Virus record (IMG/VR): IMGVR_UViG_3300036715_001099
Coordinates: 1-53,657 of that record
Source: a virus
Reading direction: 5' to 3' (one strand)
Length of the DNA stretch: 53,657 nt
Shown here: positions 38,526 through 45,720 of the stretch, piece by piece
Layout: each line of letters begins with the position of its first letter
Numbering within the stretch: position 1 is the stretch's first letter
Made by a program: the position numbers and the translations under genes
Notes under the pieces: generated by a model
Told to the model about the DNA's origin: nothing
Seen by the model: only the letters and a program-made list of their open reading frames with translations
The model's database searches: none

Positions 38526-38927
38526 TTACCGCTTGGTCAAGCTGAGGGACAGCACCTGGAACGGCTCCACGCCGGGGATCGCTTTGCCAGCCTCGAGGCG
38601 CTCCCGGTAGGCGCCGTCGGACACCCGCTTCTGCAGGAGGTCAAAGGACTTGGTCTTCTTGATGTACTCGTAGAACTTGTCCCAGTCCTTGACCGTGGCG
38701 ACGGTCTTACGCTGGAGGCTCGCCGTGGCGATGGTACCCTTCGCGCCTTCGATGGAGTCCTTACTGAAGGAGTTGATGATGTGCTCCTTGAGCGCGTGCT
38801 CCTCGTGCTCCACCTCGGTCACTTGCTGTGCAATCGCGTGTCGCTTCTCGCGCAGCTTGTACGCCTTGTCCACGCACGCCCCGATGGTCTTCGGGAAGAT
38901 GTAGACCTTCTCCTCTTTTTCGGCCAT
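38526..38927 (-). CDS. Conserved phage protein, 133 aa
   Basis: The N-terminal half is a coiled coil (AYKLREKRHAIAQQVTEVEH). The C-terminal half has ATASLQRKTVATVKDWDKFY, then YIKKTKSFDLLQKRVSD and GVEPFQVLSLSLTKR, a pattern I have seen in phage replication neighbourhoods without a known function. It is next to the SSB-like gene, suggesting a replication accessory role. Confidence 0.6.
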   Translation of the reverse strand: MAEKEEKVYIFPKTIGACVDKAYKLREKRHAIAQQVTEVEHEEHALKEHIINSFSKDSIEGAKGTIATASLQRKTVATVKDWDKFYEYIKKTKSFDLLQKRVSDGAYRERLEAGKAIPGVEPFQVLSLSLTKR

Positions 38928-39008
38928 GCTGTACTCCGTGTTTTAGGATTTCGGTTTTCGTTCTCAGCGGGTGGCGCGTCCACCCATGTCGGCGCTCTAC
39001 CTCCGGTT

Positions 39009-39389
39009 CTACTTCTTGACCTCGGGGACCTTGCTGCCGACCTCGGCCTCAATCAGCAGCAAGTAGCGACGCAGGTCGCGGATGTCGTCCATGATGCCCT
39101 CGGCCCGCTTGTCGCCCTCCACAGCCCTGAAGATGTTGTAGTCGTACTTCCCGACGGCGAGTTCGAGTCGGTCCCATTTCCGCGCAGCCATCATGAAGGC
39201 GCCCACACCACCACGCTTCTTCCACGACGTGCCGTAGTTCATGTGAGATGCGGCCAGGCTGTTCGCATCTGCGAGCGCAGCGTCCAGCACCGCGTTCGCC
39301 GGAAACCCGTCAGCCTGTGCAGTGCGCAGAATGGGCGGCGTCCCACTCACCACGAAGTCCGTACCACCCGGCGTCTTCTCGTCAGACAT
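39009..39389 (-). CDS. Conserved phage protein, 126 aa
   Basis: HMNYGTSWKKRGGVGAFMMA then RKWDRLELAVGKYDYNIF and DDIRDLRRYLLLIEAEV form a strongly patterned helical protein common in phage genomes and of unknown function. It overlaps the next gene by eight bases. Confidence 0.62.
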   Translation of the reverse strand: MSDEKTPGGTDFVVSGTPPILRTAQADGFPANAVLDAALADANSLAASHMNYGTSWKKRGGVGAFMMAARKWDRLELAVGKYDYNIFRAVEGDKRAEGIMDDIRDLRRYLLLIEAEVGSKVPEVKK

Positions 39390-39939
39390 CGTCGAAGCTC
39401 TCAGTCAGGGCCTGCGTGAAGTACGACACACCAGGGAGGCCCGTCTCGGTGGCGTAAGTGAGGGCGTTCTTGAACACGCTCTCCAAGTGCTTCGTGCGGT
39501 TGCCCATCTCGCGCTCGTGAAGACAGTTGAATGCCAGGTCCAGCGCGTCGCTCGCCTTCACCACCCTCTGCTCGAGCGGAGTGAGGTGCGTATAGATCAG
39601 GAACTTCTCGTCGAAGCGCGCCTCAAGCAGTGTGACCGCATTGCGCACAGACTCGCTGTACCGCTTGACCGGCGCAGGGATGTCGCCCGTCACGAGCTCG
39701 GCGGCATCGTGGTAGAGCAGCGCCAGCATCACGCTCAGCATATTCACAGCGGCCGAGCCCAGCGTCTCGCAGAAGTGGACGCCGAGGATCAGCGATCCGT
39801 AGACGTGCTGAGCATCCGTATGGTGGTTCAGCGTGGGAATGGCGTGCATTCGCTTGACCCGCCCGCTGCGGTAGAGGGTCTGGATTCGCTGGTACTGCGT
39901 AGGCTTGAACTCGGGGTCCAGCAGTCGAATCTCGCTCAT
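39382..39939 (-). CDS. HD-domain 5'-nucleotidase (YfbR-like)
   Basis: RVKRMHAIPTLNHHTDAQHV (27-46) with LLYHDAAELVTGDIPAPVKR (74-93) is the H...HD...D pattern of HD phosphohydrolases like YfbR, which act on dNMPs. In the modification cluster it could remove unwanted dCMP or dAMP (inference). The downstream gene is the conserved 126-aa protein. Confidence 0.82.
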   Translation of the reverse strand: MSEIRLLDPEFKPTQYQRIQTLYRSGRVKRMHAIPTLNHHTDAQHVYGSLILGVHFCETLGSAAVNMLSVMLALLYHDAAELVTGDIPAPVKRYSESVRNAVTLLEARFDEKFLIYTHLTPLEQRVVKASDALDLAFNCLHEREMGNRTKHLESVFKNALTYATETGLPGVSYFTQALTESFDDV

Positions 39940-39963
39940 GGTCGTGGTCCTCGGTGAGTGTGC

Positions 39964-41013
39964 TTACTTTGCTTCCGGGTGCGCCTTCAGCCACAGCTGG
40001 CCCGCCCGGCTCCAGTCGCTGGCGTGGCACTCCTCGAGGAATCCCTCGTCCCTGTGCAGCCACGCATTCCACATCGGGATTGCGACCTCCTGCCACCACG
40101 CCGTCTCGTAGTGATCGACGGTCTGGGACCTCGGGCCGTGCTCATCGAAGTCTTCGAAGAAGCTGGCCAGGTCGTCGTCCCATCCCGTGTCGCCGGCGCA
40201 CATCGGCGTCGCAGCCACGCCACCCTTCGCGTAGAGGTCATCGCTGACCGGGTCGCCGTGGTCGAGCTCTCCGCTGACGCGCGCCCACACCTTCGAAGAC
40301 CCGCCTTCGGTGTAGACGTGGAACGAGTCGCTGATCTGAATCATCTGGCCTACCTCCACGCCGAGCTTCCCGGCGATGTACTCCTGGAGCATGGAGAAGT
40401 GGACTGCGTTCGCGCCGTACGCACCCCAGACCATGTCGTTGGAGCGACAGCAGATGGTCATGCGCAGCGCCCCGTCGCGCAGCTTGAAGTAGAGGATGGA
40501 GTTGCACGGGATGTCCTTGCTGTCGATCCCGCCAACCTGCCTCACCACCCCATCGGGGTCCTGCGCGCCGAACGTCCGCAGGTCGTGCCGCGTGTCCCAC
40601 ATGGCGATCACGCCGCGACGCGTGTTCTTGTCACGCTTGATGACCTCCACCACGGCCTGAATCTGGTCGATGCCGAAGGCCGTGCGCCACCGCCATCCAT
40701 AGGCGCCTTGCATCAGCCATCCGTTGTCACTGAAACTCGCCATGTGCTTCACGATGGTCGCAGGGAACCGAACGTCGTTCCGGCCCGCCAGCATCCAGAG
40801 CGCTTCGAACAGGTGAAAGAACGGGTTGGCGTCGCGCACCGCGCTGAACAGGACGCGCTCAGTGGGCCTGTCGTAGGTGGTGATAACCGGGGCGGGCCAC
40901 TCCAAGACCTTCGTGCCGCGTGCCGCGATGGCGAACGACTGACGCGCGAAGATGTGAAGGAGCTCAGCCCCACGCTGAAACGCCCCGTTGACGTTGCGAA
41001 TGTTGATCTCCAT
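39964..41013 (-). CDS. Thymidylate-synthase homologue, likely pyrimidine hydroxymethylase or ThyA-like
   Basis: The TS fold is clear: FFHLFEALWMLAGRND (65-80), GAYGWRWR (103-110), RRGVIAMWD (132-140), DIPCNSILYF with the Cys170 nucleophile, RSNDMVWGAYGANAVHFS with Arg190 and Asn202, and ISDSFHVY. Canonical TS has PPCH and FNIA where this has PCNS and GANA, so it is divergent. Neighbours for base modification make a dUMP (or dCMP) hydroxymethyltransferase plausible; Asn202 rather than Asp favours the dUMP substrate by analogy. It lies right downstream of the TAGT-like glycosyltransferase. Confidence 0.8.
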   Translation of the reverse strand: MEINIRNVNGAFQRGAELLHIFARQSFAIAARGTKVLEWPAPVITTYDRPTERVLFSAVRDANPFFHLFEALWMLAGRNDVRFPATIVKHMASFSDNGWLMQGAYGWRWRTAFGIDQIQAVVEVIKRDKNTRRGVIAMWDTRHDLRTFGAQDPDGVVRQVGGIDSKDIPCNSILYFKLRDGALRMTICCRSNDMVWGAYGANAVHFSMLQEYIAGKLGVEVGQMIQISDSFHVYTEGGSSKVWARVSGELDHGDPVSDDLYAKGGVAATPMCAGDTGWDDDLASFFEDFDEHGPRSQTVDHYETAWWQEVAIPMWNAWLHRDEGFLEECHASDWSRAGQLWLKAHPEAK

Positions 41014-41017
41014 GGGT

Positions 41018-41869
41018 CTAGACCTTTCCCTTGACTGCCGTCTTCAGTGACTTCTGGCGCAGCGCCTCGGCCTCCGCAGCGGCCTTGACCCTCGCGTTGT
41101 GCCCGACCGCGTTGCGCCACGAGATGACAACGTCCTGCCGTGTGGCGCCCTCCATGCCTTCCCAGGCGGGCTTCTCCACGACCTTGACGTACTCGCTGTG
41201 GAGCTCCTTCAAGCGCAGCGCGCTGGCGTTGTGGCGCTCGAGCGTCCGCCAGGTGGAACAGCCTCCGGTCGCGTTGCTCGTGCCCATCGTGCAGCGCCAC
41301 TCCAGGCTGACCCGGTTATTGAATCCGGCCTTCATCAGTTGGAGCGTCATGTGAAAGTCCTCCATGCACCACCACGACTCAGGCCCGAGAATGAAGCTCG
41401 CCTTGTTGGCGAACACGACCGGGACGTTGTAGGCGAGGCAGTACATCATCCGCCCGGACATGTGGCTCTGCGTAACCGGGGCTGCGTAGGCCAGCTGTCG
41501 CACGCCCCATCCGCAGTGAGGCACCTCGTCCAGCGTGGTCTCGATCCACTGGAGCGCCTCCATCACCTCTGCCGGCGAGCAGTCGGTGATCTTTCCGTCG
41601 TCTCGCCGGCGCTGAACGTGCCGCATGTCGTCATCCATCATGACGACCTTGTCCCAACCATTCTTCTTCGCGGTGTCGAGGACAAACTGCCTCACAGCGG
41701 AGATACCCATCTTGTCGCAGACCAGCACCGAGCGACCGAGCGCCAGGTGCGCAGGAGCCTCCTCCTTCGTGCAGACGATGGATGTGACGGCGCGCGCAGC
41801 GGGCGGAAGCGCGTTCCAGGTGTGTTGCTTGTTGACACGGTTCAGCGTGGGAATGAAGATACGCAGCAT
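41018..41869 (-). CDS. TAGT-like glycosyltransferase (GT-A fold), DNA modification candidate
   Basis: The N-terminus MLRIFIPTLNRVNKQHT starts a GT-A fold. VVMMDDDMRHVQRR (76-89) is a DDD nucleotide-sugar/metal site, and WWCMEDFHMTLQLMKAG (about 166-182) contains a candidate catalytic acid. The order resembles TET-associated glycosyltransferases (TAGT), known to glycosylate hydroxymethylated bases in phage DNA. Neither the sugar nor the acceptor can be read from the sequence, and I saw no TET/JBP oxygenase in this window. Confidence 0.68.
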   Translation of the reverse strand: MLRIFIPTLNRVNKQHTWNALPPAARAVTSIVCTKEEAPAHLALGRSVLVCDKMGISAVRQFVLDTAKKNGWDKVVMMDDDMRHVQRRRDDGKITDCSPAEVMEALQWIETTLDEVPHCGWGVRQLAYAAPVTQSHMSGRMMYCLAYNVPVVFANKASFILGPESWWCMEDFHMTLQLMKAGFNNRVSLEWRCTMGTSNATGGCSTWRTLERHNASALRLKELHSEYVKVVEKPAWEGMEGATRQDVVISWRNAVGHNARVKAAAEAEALRQKSLKTAVKGKV

Positions 41870-41878
41870 GGTCGCTCC

Positions 41879-42754
41879 TTACTTCTTGGGCTTCGGGTGA
41901 TGATACGTGGAACGTGGACGGCCTTGACCGAGCCTGACTCGCTCGTACTTGTCGAACTCACAAAGGCAGAACTGAACGTCGTGGGCGGAGAGCGGCTTGA
42001 TACCCGTGCCAATGAGTTCAGCATTCACAGCACCCTGCACAGCCATCAACTCGGCGACCCAGAAGGCCTCCTTGCCGCCTCCGTAGTGCAGGTCCCGCTC
42101 CTGTAGGCGGTTGATACCGCGCCGAGCGCCCGGCCCTACAGGACTCCAGGTCAGCGCGTCGTCCGCGTCCTTGCCGAAGCGCGTCAGGAGCACGTCCTGT
42201 AGAACCTCCTTGCTCATGAATCCGCTCCCGCCGAAGCCAGGTACAGTCTTCAGCACGTCGTACGCCGCTTCCCAGCTGCGCCGCATCTTTAGCGCGGACA
42301 TCACCATCGGGGCGCGCTTCCACATGCTGCCGATGAAGTCACAGACCACAACTTCTTTCGGCTCAGTCCGGCCACAGTTCGTGATGACGTAGGCACCTGT
42401 GAAGACCCGAGCCCCCGCGCCGAGCCGAGCCCGCGCAGTCTGGATGACGCTCTTCGCGACGTCGTCGTTCCAGTCATTGAGCCAGCCCAGATGCTCCATG
42501 AATTCGAAGGTGCCAAAGTACCTGGCGATCGTGCAGTTGAGCAGCGTCACTTCGGGCTTCGTCTTCGCGTTGATGTTCTTGTCGTAGATCGCCTTGAACC
42601 GCTTCGTGGCCGCGTCGTCCTCTCGGTGAACGTTCGTGAACTTGTACTTGTGGAGAATGGGGTCCTTGGTCCACGGGGACGGGAGCCCGGCTGCGCGCTT
42701 GACGCGTATGGACTCGCGCTCCCGGATGTAGCCTGCGAAGGCTTCGGTGTTCAC
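41879..42754 (-). CDS. 5-hmdU-DNA-kinase helical / aGPT-pyrophosphorylase-like protein
   Basis: The 291 residues show the family's signature: YIRERESIRVKRAAG (9-23), LPSPWTKDPILHKYKF (24-39), TNVHREDDAATKRF (40-53), a helical core, VPGFGGSGFMSKEVLQD and LSAHDVQFCLCEFDKYER. This helical domain occurs in phage 5-hydroxymethyl-dU kinases and in alpha-glutamyl/putrescinyl-thymine pyrophosphorylases that hypermodify thymine. There is no P-loop kinase domain attached, so it matches the stand-alone type. The start overlaps the deaminase stop by four bases. Confidence 0.72.
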   Translation of the reverse strand: MNTEAFAGYIRERESIRVKRAAGLPSPWTKDPILHKYKFTNVHREDDAATKRFKAIYDKNINAKTKPEVTLLNCTIARYFGTFEFMEHLGWLNDWNDDVAKSVIQTARARLGAGARVFTGAYVITNCGRTEPKEVVVCDFIGSMWKRAPMVMSALKMRRSWEAAYDVLKTVPGFGGSGFMSKEVLQDVLLTRFGKDADDALTWSPVGPGARRGINRLQERDLHYGGGKEAFWVAELMAVQGAVNAELIGTGIKPLSAHDVQFCLCEFDKYERVRLGQGRPRSTYHHPKPKK

Positions 42755-43620
42755 AGGAGCTCCATGGCGTCAACGGTGAAGTGTCCATCGACACAGGTCG
42801 GGCAGCGCGTGCGCAGCGGCGGAAGCTCTTCGTAGACGGTGCCGGGGAGTTGCACACCGTAGATCAGCGGTCGGATGTCTGCGGCCGACACTGGCCATGT
42901 CACGAGCCCAGTGCAGCGCCAGCACATGCCGCGCGCCGTAAAGCAGGCCCCTAGCTGCCCCGCTGGAGGGCTAACGGTGCCGGGCCCGGCCTGTGGGGTG
43001 GGTGCCGTTGGCGCCCTTGCCTGCGGCTGTGCTGCGAAGTCGCGCTTACGCACAGGCTCCTCAAGTAGCTTGGGAATCTTGTACGCGAACATCTCGTCGA
43101 GCGCCGCGTTGCGCGCGGTGAAGTAGCTCGGGACATCCGACTCGAGCCGCACCATCTCAACCCCGGCGATCTTCGCAAGCCACCCGACCACCTTGGACTC
43201 CCGTGGCTCACGGCTCGGGTACGTGTCGAGCTCGTACACGACGCGCTTGATTCCACTTGCCAGCACCACGTTCTTCATGCAAGGCGCGCACGGGATATGA
43301 GTGCAGACCAGCGACGCGGTACTCAGGTCAACACCTGCGCGCAGCGCCTTGCGAACAGCATTCACCTCAGCGTGAATGACGAGCTCATACTTCGTGAGCT
43401 TGTTCTCGGTTGTCTCGCGCTGATTCCAGGTCTCCTCAGCGTCCGGCACGCCGACAGGGAACCCGTTGTACCCGATGAACAACCCGCCGCTGACCGGGTC
43501 GTAGATGCAAGCGCCGACCTTCGTGCTCGGGTCCTTGCTGCGCGACTCCGCCCACAGCTTGCACACCGCGAGAATCGCTTCTTCAGTGCTCAGCTTCGAC
43601 TTCAGGATGTTCGGTTGCAT
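42751..43620 (-). CDS. dCMP deaminase-like protein with C-terminal zinc-ribbon extension
   Basis: The start is ATG 43620. The deaminase domain has HAEVNAV (83-89) and CAPCMKNV (111-118), plus the TKVGACIYDPVSG and GYNGFPVGVPD segments of DCTD-type enzymes. It would make dUMP for the TS homologue. Residues about 200-230 (rich in Pro, Ala and Gly) are encoded by a copy of the dispersed repeat E5. The final 60 residues carry CWRC and CPTC, a zinc ribbon not normal in dCMP deaminase. The repeat therefore forms the linker between two domains. Confidence 0.88.
   Translation of the reverse strand: MQPNILKSKLSTEEAILAVCKLWAESRSKDPSTKVGACIYDPVSGGLFIGYNGFPVGVPDAEETWNQRETTENKLTKYELVIHAEVNAVRKALRAGVDLSTASLVCTHIPCAPCMKNVVLASGIKRVVYELDTYPSREPRESKVVGWLAKIAGVEMVRLESDVPSYFTARNAALDEMFAYKIPKLLEEPVRKRDFAAQPQARAPTAPTPQAGPGTVSPPAGQLGACFTARGMCWRCTGLVTWPVSAADIRPLIYGVQLPGTVYEELPPLRTRCPTCVDGHFTVDAMELL
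42930..43020 (-). repeat. Dispersed GC-rich element E5 within the deaminase gene
   Basis: On the minus strand TAGCCCTCCAGCGGGGC is followed by AGCTAGGGGCCTGCTTT (42940-42973). This matches the intergenic copy at 11222-11256 with two mismatches and one indel. It is read as protein here, in frame, encoding a Pro/Gly/Ala-rich linker. Confidence 0.75.
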
Positions 43621-43916
43621 CACGTTCCTTTCGCCTTGACAATCTGCCATGGCTTGAGCGCGGGCTTCGGCGGCTCGGGTGGTGGGATCTTCGCGGTCAG
43701 CTCTTTGCGCAGCGCCTCCATCTCCTCGTTGTGCGTGGCCTGCGCTTCGGCCAGGTGCTCCATCATCGCGGTCCAGGTTCCGAGTGCCACGCTCACGGTC
43801 CCCTTCTTCGCATCTTTGGCCATGCGGCCCATCGTGGTGATGGACTGCTCCAGCGTTCGCCGCACTGGCCCCTCTGTGCTCGGCAGTCGCCCGCCGCACG
43901 TCGTGCAACGCTTCAT
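43620..43916 (-). CDS. Hypothetical zinc-knuckle protein, 98 aa
   Basis: The protein begins KRCTTCGGRLP with a CxxC pair, continues in a long helix (SVALGTWTAMMEHLAEAQAT) and ends with a Pro/Lys-rich tail (PPPEPPKPALKPWQIV). Its stop abuts the deaminase start. No family was recognised. Confidence 0.62.
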   Translation of the reverse strand: MKRCTTCGGRLPSTEGPVRRTLEQSITTMGRMAKDAKKGTVSVALGTWTAMMEHLAEAQATHNEEMEALRKELTAKIPPPEPPKPALKPWQIVKAKGT

Positions 43917-44278
43917 CGCCGCTCCTTGTTGTGGTTGAATCCGGTGCCGACCTCAACGCGCGGACCGCTGATGACTCCAGATCCCAGCCCGTACGACGTA
44001 CGCCACACTAGCCACCCGCGGCTGAACATGGGGTTCGTCACGCGCCAGTCTTCGGCGAGGTACTCCAGTCGGCTGATGCTACCGCCCACAGCCTGGATGC
44101 GCTCGTAGACACGCCGCTGCGCGAGCGACATCGAGTAAGTCTTCTTCGACTTGCGCTCGGCGCGCTCAGCGAGGTTGTGCTGTTGAGACTTCGGGAATTT
44201 GGCGAGGTACTCGCGAACGAGTTCACGGACCGTCGAGCCAATGGCGTTCTGCAGATTCGACTTCGTTTTCGATTGCAT
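43913..44278 (-). CDS. Hypothetical basic protein, 121 aa
   Basis: The start is ATG 44278 with GAGAGGACT. The protein is strongly basic in its first 60 residues (REYLAKFPKSQQHNL, ERAERKSKKTYSMSLAQRR) with a helical pattern and a loose AVGGSISRLEYLAEDWR segment that could be a helix-turn-helix. DNA or RNA binding is likely but unproven. It is the first gene of the unit behind the promoter at 44341. Confidence 0.6.
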   Translation of the reverse strand: MQSKTKSNLQNAIGSTVRELVREYLAKFPKSQQHNLAERAERKSKKTYSMSLAQRRVYERIQAVGGSISRLEYLAEDWRVTNPMFSRGWLVWRTSYGLGSGVISGPRVEVGTGFNHNKERR

Positions 44279-44340
44279 GTAGTCCTCTCTACGTTGGCAG
44301 CGCAAGCGCCGCATGACCTACGAAACATCAACTGCGCCCG

Positions 44341-44369
44341 ACACTACCCGGCCCCCGCTCCGAGTACAA
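44341..44369 (-). promoter_or_regulatory. Middle promoter before the modification cluster
   Basis: Minus strand TTGTAC (44364-44369), 17-nt spacer, TAGTGT (44341-44346), with an AT-rich tract (44371-44391) upstream. It shares the spacing and GC-rich spacer of the early promoters but has different hexamers. Confidence 0.5.
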
Positions 44370-44402
44370 GCATCTAATTACACTATAATATGCGGATATG
44401 AA

Positions 44403-45401
44403 TCAGGACGCCACGCCTGGCAGGACACACTCACGTGGATTCTTGTCGGGCCTGAACATCTTGAAACGCGGGTGCCTGAAGCGACCGCTGGGCTCGCGCT
44501 CGTTGGCCTCGATTTCGATCACGTGACCGATGTACTTGGCTCCGCCGTCCACGCGCTTGGGTCGCCCGTTGTGCGTCACGGTTCGCGGACTGAGTTCGGC
44601 CCGCATGCTGTCTGTCATGCCGCTGACCGATGCTACCTCCACGAGCTCGCCCGTCGCGTCGTACTGGCCGCATGTGATGGCGCCGATCCACCCGTTGGCC
44701 TTGTATTTCGTGATGGACTTCAGCCCGTCCACCTTCTCGCTCAGCGCAGCGGGCTCCTCGTAGCCCATGATGACCACGTCCTCGGTGAGCTCGTGCTTCA
44801 CCTTGGCCCAACGGTTCTTCTCCGCGTAGAGCGAGTCAACGTGCTTGAAGATGACGCCCTCGCCGCCCGCCTCCCACACCATGTTCAGGAATGTGAACTT
44901 CTCATCGCGTCGCACGATGGCCTGCTTCACGTACTTGTTGTTCCACTCCGAGAGCACGTCCACGAGCATGGCGCGTCGCTCGTCAAGCGGCTTGCTGCGC
45001 ACGTCCTCACCCATGTGAAACAGGATGTCGAACGCTCGGTACTCGAGGAACCCGTTCTTCGCCTGAAGCTGCGCCGCACGCGCTGGCAGCGAGCCCATGA
45101 CGCTCGTGACCGCGTTGCTCCGTGCGCCCTCACGCGGGCTGATGATCTCGCCATCCAGGACGCACCCGATGAGCGACTCCACCGGCTCGTTCATCTGCGG
45201 CAGGTTGTCCGTCTTCTCCACGAGCAGACCGTCCACGTCGCTGACTCGCCGGCCCGTGAACCGGGTGCCCTCAGGGCAGAACTGTGCGATGCGCCTGTCC
45301 CCGTCGTACTTGAGCTCCGCTGTCCACTTCGGGTCCTCGTACATCTCCTCCTTGAATTTGCCTCGGGCTGGGGTGGGGTGAAGCTGCTGAAAGACGTACA
45401 T
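44403..45401 (-). CDS. ATP-dependent DNA ligase
   Basis: AELKYDGDRR contains the adenylation lysine (Lys31 of KYDG). RAFDILFHMGEDV, GGEGVIFKH and WAKVKHELTEDVVIMGYE cover motifs III, IV and V, and the C-terminus has the OB-fold domain. At 332 residues it is a compact phage ligase that seals nicks during replication. Confidence 0.9.
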   Translation of the reverse strand: MYVFQQLHPTPARGKFKEEMYEDPKWTAELKYDGDRRIAQFCPEGTRFTGRRVSDVDGLLVEKTDNLPQMNEPVESLIGCVLDGEIISPREGARSNAVTSVMGSLPARAAQLQAKNGFLEYRAFDILFHMGEDVRSKPLDERRAMLVDVLSEWNNKYVKQAIVRRDEKFTFLNMVWEAGGEGVIFKHVDSLYAEKNRWAKVKHELTEDVVIMGYEEPAALSEKVDGLKSITKYKANGWIGAITCGQYDATGELVEVASVSGMTDSMRAELSPRTVTHNGRPKRVDGGAKYIGHVIEIEANEREPSGRFRHPRFKMFRPDKNPRECVLPGVAS

Positions 45402-45428
45402 GATCGCTCCGGGTGGTTGAGTTGCGAG

Positions 45429-45707
45429 CTAGAAGCTGACCTTGCCCTCGGCGTTGAGGTAGACCAGCTGCCACTCGCGACGACCGACGCGCTCGTACGT
45501 CCTGCCAGCCGTCGTGACGATCCAGTGATGGCTCCGATCGCGGTGCGCCATGTGCTCAGCCGCGCGCAGCGTCACGCCATGGTTCTCGCTGCTCGGGTCG
45601 ATGTGGGCCGCGCGCTTCTCAGGCAGCCGGTAGACCTCATCGCCATCACGGGTGATCCGGCTGAGTTGCGTACTGCACTGAGTGATTCCCCTGTACTTCT
45701 CAGACAT
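45429..45707 (-). CDS. Hypothetical protein, 92 aa
   Basis: The start is ATG 45707 (MSEKYRGITQCSTQL). Beta-rich segments (HHWIVTTAGRTYERVG, EWQLVYLNAEGKVSF) and a basic middle are visible. No family was recognised. It lies between primase-helicase and ligase. Confidence 0.6.
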   Translation of the reverse strand: MSEKYRGITQCSTQLSRITRDGDEVYRLPEKRAAHIDPSSENHGVTLRAAEHMAHRDRSHHWIVTTAGRTYERVGRREWQLVYLNAEGKVSF

Positions 45708-45720
45708 AGTGTGCTCCTGG

